Of a DNA stretch of 64,000 bases, positions 43,024 through 55,930 are shown piece after piece. A program made the translations under genes and the position numbers. Source of the stretch: Osedax fenrisi (Eukaryota; Annelida; Polychaeta; Sabellida; Siboglinidae); NCBI GenBank assembly GCA_964019155.1, contig OZ025241.1, positions 6,290,681 to 6,354,680 on the forward strand, in the 5' to 3' direction. Every line of letters starts with the position of its first letter. Within the stretch, counting starts at the first letter, position 1. The notes under the pieces were generated by a model that worked only from the letters and a program-made list of their open reading frames with translations, made no database searches and was not told the DNA's origin.

Positions 43024-44850
43024 AACGAATGTATCCGTTGTAACGAACCGCTTGTAACGGCAGTATCAGTTGTATCGCTTGTAACGGGTTCCGAGTAGCG
43101 AAGCACTGCACTTAAATACGTCGGTTATCGAACCTGTCTCTTTAATGTACAAGTCAATAATACTGCTTTCTTTCTACTGAATATCTATTTATTATTTATT
43201 ATATGTATACCTATCTATGTTATTATATACTACTATACTTATGTATTTCTCTCTATCGCCATACACTGCATTATAATGCGGGTTTAATAGACGGGGTGTA
43301 GCTATAGTCCGCCTCGATAACAGTGTAAGTGACTACCCTAACCGCCGTAATCTATTATCTAATTGGTATAGTTAGGCCCCCTATCGTAGTTAACCACGCC
43401 CCTTTTTGCTATGTGGAACTTAGCTGGGTGTGTTTACACGGCGAATAATATCGTCACACTCTAGCGAATCAGATACCAGATCGTCACGCTCTTGACTCTA
43501 TGATAACCTTATCACCGAGGCGTATATATATGCACATATATATATGCATATATATATATATATATATACATATACATGTGAGCACAAATACTCGACATTT
43601 ATCTCCATCGCACTGTTTGCACTAATGAATAACCTAAACGCAAATTCTATTTAAAATGGTATTACAGTTCATATTTCTGTTTATTTTTCTTAAATTTAGA
43701 TATATACATTATTTATTTCCATTTATATTTAATAATCCAATACTTGTTTAATATAATACATATACATTCATAAAGTTCTCATTAACCCTATTCCATATCT
43801 GACATAATTAGTTAATAATATACATTTTTAATTTATAAATATTGAATTATCAAATGTTGTTATTAACTACGATTATATATAATCACTGTAATAACAAAAA
43901 GTAAGTCGATCTACAATGCCTTACAATTCAGAAGTCGACTATAACAATAAGATGAAAAGTAGCACTATTGGCATAAATAAACACCGTGGCAGAAATAAAC
44001 AGCGAGAACATGCAATTAGCAAAGATTTGCTATTGGCATATATGCCTAGTAGGCATACCTAACCGGGTCTATAGATATGCCGACTTATGTTATAGGTGTT
44101 ATTGCAATGAGAACACCAATACATTTTCAATATATTAATATATATATATATATATATATATTTGTTTGTATGTTTAGTGTATATATATATATATACACTA
44201 TAGTTGATTTTAATCAACCATATAGTGTTTAAACAAACTCTACAATAAATTTAAAAATGAAATATTAAAATGATAAATATATATTACCCTACATGATGTT
44301 GGTGTCTACACGTGTGTACAATGGTGTACAATGGTGTACAGTGTACACGTGTATATGCATATGTACATGTACACGTGTGTACATTGTATACTTATATTGC
44401 TCATTATGCATTGCACGTGTTGTGCATGCACCTATTCCATACCAGGTACGGATTATATTAGATTTATAGTTTGAACATTTTTGTAAACTATTTAATTCAC
44501 ACATTTATATGCGTGACCACGCGGGTATCTAAATCTATAAATAGAATGAACTTCGTGCCTACTTCATCCATATATGTAGGTATACCTGCATAATTAGCCT
44601 GTATTACGAGGGGTGGGGTATGCATAATGTGCATTGCAAACATCATAATATCGTAGATATATATACAACGTATTCATTATATATGAATGTTATATATATA
44701 TATATATATATATATACTATATATATAAATTTTGTATACCATAGATACATATAGTATACTATAAATATAAATATAGTATACTATAAATATAGTAACATAT
44801 AATTAATCTTTTTAACTTTACCTCGGCAGTCGGGATCTTCTTAGTATTCC
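43024..44850. other. 5' flank of the choline transporter
   Basis: No second gene seen. It presumably contains the promoter and any untranslated exons; I could not place a start site. It holds small (TA)n runs and a degenerate tgtacac repeat near 44320-44380. Confidence 0.5.
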
Positions 44851-45311
44851 CAAAGATTTTCCGAAGGAAAGATATAACACTTACGCGAAATCGTGTAATT
44901 CGAATTTGTATACAAAATACCCTGGTGCCACCTATAGCGGGTTACTTTTAGGAACTATGCGTTGTTTATAATGTAAATTCGTATTTAACTATACACTTTT
45001 AAAATGTTAAATAATATGCTTTAAATTAATATTTATATGACGAAAACTAAGTGTTCATTACTAATATATAACAAACAAATATGATATTTATGTTTTAAAT
45101 GCTATAAGTATATATTTAGTAAGTAAAAGTTAATTTATATTGCATGTAATTTAATAGAGCAATGAAAACATTGTTGTATGCAAACAGAGCCGAACCTAAA
45201 TCTATTTCAGTGATTTCGATACTACTGCTAGCAGCGGCAGGGGCTATTACTAAATTACGTTGCATGCATAGGGAGTGTTATATCTTTGTTTCGCAAAATC
45301 TTTGGTATTCC
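44844..45311 (+). mobile_element. Solo 454-bp MITE with 7-bp duplication
   Basis: Element 44851-45304, exactly 454 bp like the two copies inside the foldback element. It is flanked by gtattcc (44844-44850 and 45305-45311). The ends are CAAAGATTTTCCGAAGGAAA and TTTCGCAAAATCTTTG. A conserved ATG frame inside (MKTLLYANRAEP) also appears in the foldback copies, but is too short to be a transposase. Confidence 0.93.
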
Positions 45312-45512
45312 CATGTTCTTATCTTTTACATGTCCTTATTTTTTATATGTAACCCATATACAACAAAGTGGCGATGCACATCTATATAATCTATCTGGTA
45401 ATAGTTATTAATGTACATTCTATGAACACGCCCCCCACCCCAAACAATGTCACCTATAGGTCACACAATTACATACCATTATTAACATATCACCGGTGAA
45501 TCTAGAGCACTG

Positions 45513-45931
45513 CAGTGGTTCCCAATCTGGGGGTCGCCTGCCGTTTTGTTGGGGGTCGCGTGATTTTATAAATTGTATAACATTACAATAAATAACAAAT
45601 AATTGTGACTTATATATTAACCTTTAACCTTTAACCTTCAAGGTTAACCACTCTATTAAGTAAATATAAGGTAAATATAATTGTAATATGTATAATATGT
45701 TAATACTTGTATACAGATAGCATTACAAATCGCAAAAGCAAAGCAACTATATACAATTGCCGAATAACTTATTGTTCCTTGCGCTAACTATCTCGTGAAA
45801 TGTATTTCCAGTGAATAAATGTGAATTAAAATAAATTCAAAAGATGTATATTAAAAAATTTACTTTAAAAAAAAAAACTTAAAAAGGGGTCGTTTAAGGT
45901 AAAAGTCTAGTAACCATGGTTCCAGTGCACT
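45513..45931. mobile_element. hAT-type MITE
   Basis: Starts CAGTGGTTCCCAATCTGGGG followed by gtcgc, a hallmark of hAT (Charlie-like) ends. It closes with ggggtcgttt, ggttccagtgcactg. The internal part is AT-rich and non-coding. The target duplication is not clear. Confidence 0.7.
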
Positions 45932-46180
45932 GATCTAAAGTAATAGCATTGTTACAGTGATATTGTAGGTCAGTCGATACGTCGGCCGACACACACACAC
46001 TATAGTGTTTGCGCGAATGTTATTAATATTGTTACGCAATAGTTACACCGGTGAAATCATTACGATTGATATCATGAAACAGATTCGGAGCACTCTTTGT
46101 GTGACATTCTGAATGAATCACGTCTTTCAAATCTATATACTTTAACCGACTTTATCTAATAATACAGGTATGTATATTCT

Positions 46181-46223
<43 letters not shown>

Positions 46224-46549
46224 GATTGGTAGATTAGGTAACGATTATAGGTAATATATAAATAATTATACATTACTATTTATAGATCATCGATGACATT
46301 TTAGATAACTGAGCAATACGAACAAAAGCTACGAAGATCACACCTACCAAGGCCACTATACACTATAATGTGTTATGTAGACCCAGGTATACAATGTGTA
46401 CACACAGGTATACGATGTGTACACACAGGTACACGATGTGTATAATGTACCTCTTGCCCTTGCTTATAATATATTATATGGATATGTATATTAGACGTAT
46501 ACGTATTATTGGATGTCTAGTACAATATATTGTATAGCGTTTATCGCGT

Positions 46550-46591
<42 letters not shown>

Positions 46592-47412
46592 CTTCTTGTA
46601 TTTAAAGGACTAATGATATCGTTAGATCGATCAGTTAAAATTAGTTCAAAACAAATGCGCACATGTATATTAGCGTATACGCACGACATACACTTAGATA
46701 TGTTGTTTACCCGGATGTTGTTAAGTATATGTTGTTTACCCGGATGTTGCTACTTTAAATACGCAGTACAAAGAGTGCTTCGTACAGGGACACCTGTGTC
46801 CTTGCTTCGTATACGATGACATCAATGTCACAGTATTCAATTGTATCCGTATTCAATAGTATAACACACTTATAGTCTACGCGTGTGTTTATATATGTAC
46901 AGTAGTAGATATCCGTTACGATTATATAACTATACACTGTATACAGGTATGTATAATGTACTTAGATTGTACATGATACAATGTACTTCTTAACGTCGTT
47001 CACATATTATGAGGTGAATTATGATTAGCGATTACGCCGCTATTGAAATACTCGGGTACTGCAGTCATCCAGGTACACGGGTACTCCTGATGTAACTCAG
47101 TAACTTGTACCTTAAGTACCGGTAAGTACATGACTGTACGCCCGTGTAGATGTGGAAGGTGTCCATATTGTCCACATTGTCCACCGATGTCTACGCACAG
47201 TTAATAGCAATCGTGTAACATACGGATTGGGTATACCAGAGAATTGCGCTGACATCTACAGATTACTAGCGAGTGTTGACAGCACGTGTAAAACATTGAT
47301 TTGTTATGTACACGGACGTGATTATATAGTTAGAATTGTTTACGTTGTTTTGTATTACAATAAGCGTTATACATACCTACAGGATATCTGATTTTTAATA
47401 CACACACACACG

Positions 47413-47467
<55 letters not shown>

Positions 47468-47995
47468 GTATTCATTACTAATTAATCTACCTATAGGTAG
47501 CCAATAATAGTTATATAATTAAACGTATTCAAACATGCATGAGTTATTGTGTAGTGTGTACCTAGATATGCTGTAGGCTATATCAGCCCACGGTTAATAC
47601 ATTAACATATATGTTATTAACTATATATATATATATGTAGGTACATTCTATACTTTACTTTACTTTACTTGACTTTAAGTAGAATGTATAAATAGAAAAT
47701 AAAACAGAAGAAAACTCACGAGAATAAGATTATAAAAATAAAAATAAAATAATGTAACAGTATTAATATCAACCTAATAGTAACAGAAAAAATTCGGAAA
47801 TAAGTCGGGATATATATATCCCCCGATATATCCTATAGTTATCATAGTTATAACCTATAGTTATAACTATGATAACTTAGTTATCGGGTAGATTATATTA
47901 GTAATAGATAATTCTGCTAAGTAAATTATATTATCAAGACCTCATATAACCTGAGGTTATATATATACATAACAATATAAATACATATACATATA
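45932..47995. other. Intergenic, repeats only
   Basis: Holds a 23-bp tandem repeat at 46380-46448 (caggtatacgatgtgtacac), a 29-bp duplication at 46699-46750 and (TA)n runs at 46190, 46560 and 47430-47465. The 79-codon frame at 47152-47391 has no recognised motif. Confidence 0.55.
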
Positions 47996-48820
47996 CAGTT
48001 AACAAAATCCGAGTCCAACGACGATTTTATTATAGGAATCGGATTCAAATTGGAAAACAGATACCTGTAAAGTTTGTTTAGAAACCGATTCCTATCATTA
48101 TCGTGCAGGAATCGCTATTATCGGTTACAAAACTAATTATTGAGAATCGGTTTTAAAAAACTTAAGTTATTGATGTAAGTATTAACTAAGTTATAGGTAT
48201 ATTATTTATTTAATATAGAAAGAATAAAATATACCTTTTAATTATTTTAATATATTGATTTATTTTTATTTATGCAAATTAATTATTAATTATTATTTTA
48301 ATTTTATATTTAAGTTAATATACTAAATTTAAAAAATAAAATATTATTTTAAAAACTAAAATTATTTGAGTAATAATATGTATTTTTCTAAATTATCATA
48401 ATCTCATTCAAGTGACACATAGTGAACTACTACTTTTTCATAATTATATTGATAATATAATTGGAAATAATGTGGAACTAATTGATCAATATTGAATATA
48501 TATAGGAATTATATATCAATTGAATATTTATTAAATATTTGATTCAATACTAAAATAGTATTAAAATTGAATTTGAGTTTTAAATCTAACTTAAATGAAA
48601 TTATATAATACATTATAATATATGAATTAATACTTTTCTACAATACTAATATTTATTTTAATATTATATTTTACATCTAAACTTACGTTCAACTTACATC
48701 AACAAACTTAAGATAAACCGATTCCTAAACTTGAATTTAAGGAATCGAATTAAAACCTATTCTCATTAAGACACTCAGGAAACGATAAAATCGCAATTAG
48801 AAATCGGATTTTGTTAACTG
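47996..48820. mobile_element. Possible 825-bp DNA transposon with 17-bp ends
   Basis: CAGTTAACAAAATCCGA at 47996 and its exact complement ending near 48819. Several aatcgg/ccgatt words lie inside each end. The interior is AT-rich with no transposase. A clear target duplication was not found. Confidence 0.5.
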
Positions 48821-49108
48821 TGTACAATGTACAATGTATACCTAAACTTCTAAAGGAGGTTAAGTTGACGAGGTAAAGAGTTCCACTAAATGGAGGCAAC
48901 ACGACTTGACTATCAGACGGTCAGAATACGCTCATTAACGCGGAATCAGCATATTCATCGATGACGAGTCAGCATATTTACTTATAAGAGGGAAGATGAC
49001 ATAAGTCACATGGTTCAAGTAGTTTAAGTAGTCATTCTATAGGATGAATATATTCATTGAATCAATATATTTTTCTTGTAATTTATTTATAATATATGCA
49101 TGTATATC

Positions 49109-49179
<71 letters not shown>

Positions 49180-49910
49180 GACTGTTTTAAATTGTTATTT
49201 ATTGTCATTTATTCTATATAAATTGTATTTTTAATACTATTAGAAAATAATATTTATGAAAGATATCTTTATGGGTATATATATATAAACATATATTATT
49301 TATATAATACTAAACAAATTAATAATATAAATATAATAGTTTTTATAATAATAGCCTTTATATATGCACAGTTAGTTTGAATTAATTATTTGCAGAAAAC
49401 AAAATTTAAATATATATAAATATAAATATAAATGCATGATATATAATATCATATATAATAAATATATATATATCACTTTTTATGTAATTTCTAGACTGTT
49501 TTCTTGTATACTTTTTTTTTTACAAATATTAAAAAACTTATCATAGAATAGTATTATGAAATAATTAAAAAAAAAAATAACAAATGATTTTCACCAAAAC
49601 AAGGTATGTGACATCCCCAATAACAGGTAATATTATTCACCAACACTGAATTCAATTCCATTCTAATTTAAAAGAGTAAGTAACCAATGAATACAATATA
49701 AGTGCGTGTGTTGGCGCGCAGAATATGTAGGACTATTTAATAGAATAAAAAAGATTCCTATGATTTATAAAAATTAAATAGATATATAATACAATTTATA
49801 TACATTACTTATTAATAATAGAATATTAAATACGGCATATACTCCATAGAACATAATTTGTCAAGTATTATATATATATATATAGGTATATATATTTGTA
49901 TTTTTTTTCA
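48821..49910. other. Intergenic AT-rich DNA
   Basis: No gene seen. Long (TA)n run at 49117-49175. A stretch at 49480-49620 (atttctagactgttttc... caccaaaacaaggt...gtgacatcccc) repeats one at 5990-6115, so a dispersed repeat is present. Confidence 0.55.
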
Positions 49911-49916
49911 TTTATT
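49911..49916 (-). promoter_or_regulatory. Polyadenylation signal of the minus-strand paralog
   Basis: AATAAA on the minus strand, 103 bases after the stop at 50019. A perfect 9-bp stem (aatcgcaga/tctgcgatt, 49949-49981) lies between them in the 3' UTR. Confidence 0.6.
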
Positions 49917-50018
49917 TATACCTTATGGGGTAATATCAGACTGGGGGTAATCGCAGAGTACTTCAGGCGCAGTCTGCGATTAACCCTTGCAGGGGGTAAT
50001 ACATGAATACTTTATACG

Positions 50019-50366
50019 TTAAACGTCTACCATCCGCGTATGTTTTAACGGATGTAGTAATCTAATACTGGGGTTAATCGTAGAATGCCTGACCACCGGC
50101 ACCGTCGTATACGTCTGCTTATTGTGCGTCACGTACAGCCTCGCCAACACCAACAACATCACCATAAACACTGACAACGCAACGATACGTAGTAGTTTCT
50201 TGGTCTTTAGTCTTAGCTGAGTCTTATCCTCGGCGAGTGTGGCGTTAGTCGAGGCGGGCGTCGAGTTCAGCGCCGCCCCACCGGTCACGCCCACTAAACT
50301 TCCGTACCTCCTTTCGTAGTGTTTTAACGTTCGGTTTTTCCGTTTGAGCTCATTCTCGAGTCTCGT
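50019..50366 (-). CDS. Paralog A exon 2
   Basis: Second half of the coiled coil (TRLENELKRKNRTLKHYERR), sequons, membrane span and tail ending HTRMVDV. Acceptor aatatcag. Confidence 0.82.
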   Translation of the reverse strand, partial: TRLENELKRKNRTLKHYERRYGSLVGVTGGAALNSTPASTNATLAEDKTQLRLKTKKLLRIVALSVFMVMLLVLARLYVTHNKQTYTTVPVVRHSTINPSIRLLHPLKHTRMVDV

Positions 50367-50430
50367 CTGATATTGTGATACATGTTTAGATTAATCGTTT
50401 AATTAAGAATGTAGTAATTTAATGTAAATA

Positions 50431-50461
<31 letters not shown>

Positions 50462-52531
50462 TATATATATTATATATTGTTAATTATTAATATTGTATGA
50501 TTATATATATTATTGTGATTTTAAAATTTTATTTAATCTTTTAATTCAAGAGATAACGGTGGTGTCCGTATTCGGTACCCATGTACGAATACGGAAACCT
50601 TGTGTTATAATACGGACACCCTATATACCACCAGATAAACTATATATTATTGATGAATCAATCAGAAAAATTACAATTACATTATTTATAATTAATTTTA
50701 TGAAATTTTTTTTCTAATTTACTTAGTTAATAATTTATTTATTAGATAATTATTTATTCCGTATTAAGGACTTATATGACCTCTAGACATATGCTTATAA
50801 CTTAATGAATATTTGATAACAAATATAGAAATTATATATATCATTTTTAGAATGCTTGATTTTTAATAATATATTGTTCTATCTTATATTGATACGTTTG
50901 TATATTCTTGAGAAGGTGTTAAGTAGAATTTTTTTTCATAAATTTAACATAATAAATAAATCAGTTTATTGGATATATCAGCAATATTTTGAATAATTAC
51001 AAAATAAAAAAAGACTTTTTTAGACTATTTGTATAATTATGAATATTTTATTAATTAAACATTTTTTTGTAGGATTTATTGTTTCTGAGATACCGAGAGT
51101 GTCCGTATTCGGGTACTGTCCGTATTCGGTTACTTTCCCCTATTATCTGCCCGACGTAACTATTTATCCGTCCATGAAATGCTCCACTGATATTGAATTA
51201 TCGTCCACCCGATTTATTTCATTAAGCGAATTCAAATCACCATTACATACATTCTTGTCGGTAATATAATTATTATATTATATTTGAAGCACGCCCCAAA
51301 ACTTGCATAAAGAAGTTCCTATACCAAACCCAGATACTTAACAGGTAATGATGTTGAGTGTTATCCATATCGAATTCAATACCCATGGGTAGGTATATCA
51401 TAGGTATGCCTATAATTGTGCGTAATAATATGTTGAATTCTGCGATTTATATACCGAACTATATACTTTTAGTGGTATTTTAGTTTTCTCAATTATCGAT
51501 TACCAATCGAAATACATGTTATTTCTATTCATGTAAAACTAAGCATGCACATCAAAGTAGACCACTGTAATTAAACATGTGATTATATTAACGATTATAA
51601 ACCTATACTAAAAAATTATCGATCAATCAATATATATATTAATAGTATAGGACTACTATAGGATATCTATAACAGTACCTAGTATAGTATTGCACCTATT
51701 TTAAATTATGTATACATAATCAATATATTGAATCGTCAATTAAATGTATTTTATGTAGACAACTATTTGATTTTAATTATAGTTATTGCACATGCATAGT
51801 ATTTATTTATATTTAATTGTACGAGGCATTACATTAAATGAGCTATTTTCTAATAATAACTTTCTGAGACTACACATTTATATTACATACGTAACCTACG
51901 AGCCTATCTATGCAATCTCCCATAATGCAATACGACAAATTCAACCGTAACGTAAAAATGTCCAATATTATTTTTAAGAAAATTGTATTATGTCCTTGAT
52001 ATTACTTAATTATTGCTAATACAATATTAAATATATAGATCATTTATTTACACTTTAATACTTAAACGATATAATGAATATATTAAAATATTAAAGTCTC
52101 TTTATTAAATACTAAAGGAATATTATTAAATATTTATTATAATCAGACATATTATATTGCAATATTTATAATGAAATAGTGTGTAATTGTATATAAGAAA
52201 TATGTTATATTTCGTTTTTATAACGATATTAATAATGAAAATAAATAATATATTTGAATTTAACCTTAAATCGTTGGAATTTTTCAGCTAAACGAAAAGC
52301 ACTCCTCTCGAGTTCCACTATAACGTTCTCTAATTTACGCACACGGAGTAGAGCTGCCTTCATTGAAGTCACGTGGTCCATTTCCGTACGGTTTGCGATC
52401 AAGGTGGGCGTGTCAAGTGTCAGGTTGAACGGTGAGGTGGGCGTATCCAGCGTTAGGTTGACCGTTGAGGTGTTGCAGACCACACTGACCGTAGCCACTA
52501 GCAGAATAGCCGTGTGGAATATAGAACACAT
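50019..52531 (-). CDS. Novel small single-pass glycoprotein, paralog A (two exons)
   Basis: Exon 1 is 52265-52531 (89 codons) and exon 2 is 50019-50366 (115 codons plus stop), joined at phase 0 (AAG|gttaaa ... aatatcag|ACG); product 204 residues. A signal peptide starts MCSIFHTAILLVATVSVVC. Two Thr/Pro repeats with sequons follow (NLTLDTPTSPFNLTLDTP). Residues about 55-112 form a charged coiled coil that crosses the intron. Then come NSTPASTNAT (sequons), a membrane span at about 150-168 and a 36-residue cytoplasmic tail. The layout and the STNAT-A-E juxtamembrane motif match paralog B at 61585-62869. The start is chosen because it aligns with the paralog's signal peptide; an upstream in-frame ATG exists. 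The family is not recognised; a surface or secretory-pathway role is inferred. Confidence 0.8.
50367..52264 (-). other. Intron of paralog A
   Basis: 1.9 kb, AT-rich. It holds inverted gtgtccgtattcgg/atacggacacc motifs at 50561-50620 and direct copies at 51097-51130. A short minus-strand frame near 51140-51250 (CNGDLNSLNE) has no splice support. Confidence 0.6.
52265..52531 (-). CDS. Paralog A exon 1
   Basis: Signal peptide, N-glycosylated Thr/Pro repeats and the first half of the coiled coil. Its GC content is far above the flanks, as in the paralog. Donor AAG|gttaaa. Confidence 0.82.
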
Positions 52532-52617
52532 GGTTACTGTATTGGGAGGGGGATGAGGGTTTGTTGACATTAATATAAATGTTAATGTATTCAATAGATA
52601 TGTTTATATATAGTATC

Positions 52618-52738
52618 ATTATCAGATTTAAGATTTATACCATGTTTGTAGAAGCTAAAGATTATAGAAATAATTATTCTTAACTTAAAGCAAGTCGAAA
52701 TAAACTATATAAATAACATATAATAAAATAATATTTAA
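52618..52738 (-). mobile_element. Decayed LINE-tail fragment
   Basis: atcagattta...tttgtagaagctaaag...taaagcaagtcgaaataaac is the complement of the 3' end of the LINE at 15.6-21.2 kb, with scattered changes. It lies just upstream of paralog A. Confidence 0.8.
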
Positions 52739-53849
52739 CAATAATATATATATATGATAATAGTATATTTATTATATTAACTTTACATGAATGGTACTCC
52801 AGAGCTTATCGATATATCGTATCTACATTAATAGAAGATTAATACAATAATTGTGTTTATCTAGATAGAGATTTATTATAAATATTACACAATTATAAGA
52901 GATAAAGTTACATAATGATAATTAATTGTTACGAAGAAAATAATTATAAAAAAGAAATATTATTTTAATTTGTATTTTTAGACTAACAAATAATACTAAA
53001 TATGATACATTTTTAAATCCTGATTCCCCTTGGAAGTCAGTCAGTCACGCGTGCAGTGTGTGGAAGACACCAGAATCAGGGTAGCGGCTGTGGCAATGCG
53101 TTGTACTATATCACAAAAAAGTATTGTCTTTCACTTACACTCTGGTAAAGGTGTACTGCTAGCATATGTAATACATATTCAGTATATAGTGACGACTGCA
53201 TACGATTGCTTATAACAACCATTGAAAATAACTCCATCCCGAATTGTTCGTCTGAATTATTCATCTAAGTGCAATTATTATTATTAACATCATTATTCTA
53301 ATACACTTCATATTAAAACGTACACTATGTAATTCCTTCATAATAATAACATTACATTAGTTGAAATTAACCCCCGCATATTTGATAAGATCGGCCTTAC
53401 TTGATAATATCGTACATTTAGCTACTAACCATTGCAATTCTTATAACAACCATTGAAATCAACTCAATCCCATCCTGAATCGTTCGTTAGAATTGTTCGT
53501 CTCGCGGTTAAACAAGGAGCGCGTCCTAGAATTTCACCTCATGAGGCTTGTAGCCACCACCTGCAGGTTGTAGTCGAAATATATCGATTGAGAATACAGA
53601 CTTGACTAAACTATTAAAGGCAAAGTAAACTTTGTTTTTTGGATAGCTAAATACTCAAACACTTCAAAAATGTTGTATAATACCAGCACTTATAGCATCA
53701 GCCGAGATAACAAAATAGGATATAAAATGTATCCAATAGTATAGGTCTATTAACAATGATTTATTCGAGGAATATGCAATTGGAAATTACCTACCTGCTT
53801 AGCCTAGAAGAATAGTAGAATGCTAGTAGTACCCATTAACTCAGCGAAT
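52739..53849. other. Intergenic, with a 60-bp direct repeat
   Basis: cttataacaaccattgaaa plus aactc-atccc occurs at about 53209 and 53440, each followed by gaat-gttcgt. Possibly the 5' part of the decayed LINE that follows. No gene seen. Confidence 0.5.
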
Positions 53850-54944
53850 TGAGGAATTGGAATGATTGTTAGTCATAACGCATACAGTGAAGTATCTAGT
53901 GTAGACATAATAACGCCTATAATAATTATTATGAATTTACATGACAATCCATATATCACGGTTATATCATGTACTATAAATATTAGAGATGAACAAGAAA
54001 CAGAAAGTTTGTATACAGATCTCACGTCATTAACAAGACAGATACCACAGCATAATGTACTGATGATCGGGGAAGACTTTAATGCACACCCCGGTCAAAA
54101 TGATGGTTTCGAATGATATTTTCATAAACAAATAATCATAAATATTAATATGCTAAACAATTATCTTCTAGAAAATAAACTCTTATACCTAAAGAAAAAA
54201 CACACTTCAAGAAAAGGCAATGTCAATCCTGGACATATATCTCTAAATGCATAGATGTCTTAAATTGATTATATTATCATAACTAGGAAGTGGAAGAATA
54301 GTTCTAAAAACTGTAGAGATTATGAATTATTTATCAGTATTGCATCTAATCATCGTGTCGTTTCATCATATGTAAGATTTAGTCTTAGAGCTAATAATGT
54401 TAAAGTTAGAATATATAATCGTAATATTGGACAATATTAGAGAATGATATATAAATCCGAAATACTTGTATTACTAAAGTGTAGGCAAACAATGCGAAGA
54501 TCTTCACGACACTACAACTTCATTATCTGTTATCACAATATACACTTTTAAACTGCTTGCAATGGAATACTGCTAAAACAATCTCTTTAAACCCAAAGTT
54601 GATAAAATGTATATCCTGGGATATTCTAAGAATTACATATCTTGATATATATTGAACAAAATGTGGATAAAAACTCAATTCTAACTTTCAATCTCAAAAA
54701 TAGAAAAATCAGGAGATACCCTGTAGTACACATTACTGATGTAGACTATGCTGAAGATATAGCTATACTAACTGATATATGACTGATATATGAAAATACT
54801 CTACTACACTGAATTGAAGATACATCTAAAGATATAAGATTACATATAAACTCAGATAAGACGGACTACATTGTTTAAATAAATTATACCAGATAAACAC
54901 GAAAAGGCCACGACATAATATGTAGAAGAATTCAGTTATCTAAG

Positions 54945-55100
54945 TAAGGGCGCTCCAACGGGGATGGGGGGGACGGGGGACATGTCCCCCACTTTAAAAT
55001 ATAGGGGGACCTCCTATGTATTGGTCCCCCCCTACTCTTACCATAACATTTATTTTGATTGGTTGATCCCCCTACATACAAAATCGTTCCAGCGCCCCTA
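54945..55100. mobile_element. G-rich TA-flanked MITE, copy 3
   Basis: 152 bp between TA dinucleotides, ends AGGGCGCTCCAAC and GTTCCAGCGCCCC. It interrupts the decayed LINE, so it is younger than that insertion. Confidence 0.88.
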
Positions 55101-55569
55101 TATATAGGTAGATATATTGGTTCAACTCAAAATGACGTATCCGTAAGAATCGGAGGTGTGTGTAGCCATGAACAAATTGAACAGAATATTGAATTCGAAC
55201 CTGTCAAAGAAACTTAAAATAAACTTCTCCACAGTCAAGACCGTTCTTGTATGTGGACCTATAACTTGAATTTAACATCATCGTTAGAGAACAACGTTGC
55301 TGGAAACTTAAACGCGTGCTGCTAGATGTGCTAATTAAATCATGGATATAGAACGTAACGAACAAAGAGGTGTACTGCAGTATCGCGACAGTAACCGATA
55401 CACTACGCTAACAGAATCCGAGGTTATCCGGTGATAGCTTGAGAAGCTGACAAGAATATGAACGAGAATATATTATATGGAACCCCCTATATGGACGATG
55501 CTTTCGAGGGAGACCTATGAAGATTAACTATAATTAGTATAGTCTTATATGAGACTGACGTGTACACGC

Positions 55570-55839
55570 GAGGAACTACCGACAGCGATGAATCATATAG
55601 AGGAACTACCGACAGCGATGAATCATATAGAGGAACTACCGACAGCGATGAATCATATAGAGGAACTACCGACAGCGATGAATCATATAGAGGAACTACC
55701 GACAGCGATGAATCATATAGAGGAACTACCGACAGCGATGAATCATATAGAGGAACTACCGACAGCGATGAATCATATAGAGGAACTACCGACAGCGATG
55801 AATCATATAGAGGAACTACCGACAGCGATGAATCATATA
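55570..55839 (+). repeat. Nine perfect copies of a 30-bp unit
   Basis: Unit gaggaactaccgacagcgat followed by gaatcatata, nine times without a single difference. It encodes EELPTAMNHI, the C-terminal motif of this LINE family, so the array arose inside the dead LINE. There are no spacers, so it is not a CRISPR array. Confidence 0.97.
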
Positions 55840-55930
55840 GAGGAATGGAGTCGCTGAGAAGTGCTGAGCACGCTAGCCTGCTAGTTAGTAGAGCTAGACT
55901 CGGTACGAAATTAATAATAGCAAATGGAAA

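Larger units (their letters stand above)
53850..55930 (+). pseudogene. Decayed RTE-like LINE
   Basis: Recognisable in pieces across several frames: an endonuclease part (NPYITVISCTIN, QIPQHNVLMIGEDFNAHPGQ), RKWKNSSKNC and SSYVRFSLRANN, then a reverse-transcriptase part (DYAEDIAILTD in place of YADD, INSDKTDYIV), a YLGRYIGSTQNDVSVRIG block and a C-terminus with EELPTAM. Stops and frameshifts are frequent and much of the middle is missing, so it is dead. A mariner-type MITE (54947-55098) is inserted in it. Confidence 0.85.

Noticed and set aside
45162..45389. 75-codon frame MKTLLYANRAEP
   Set aside because: Lies in the 454-bp MITE and runs beyond its end; too short for a transposase, and broken in the foldback copies.
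47152..47391. 79-codon frame MEGVHIVHIVH with a mid-section GLGIPENCADIYRLL
   Set aside because: Slightly resembles an extracellular-domain start, but no flanking splice sites or further domain could be found.
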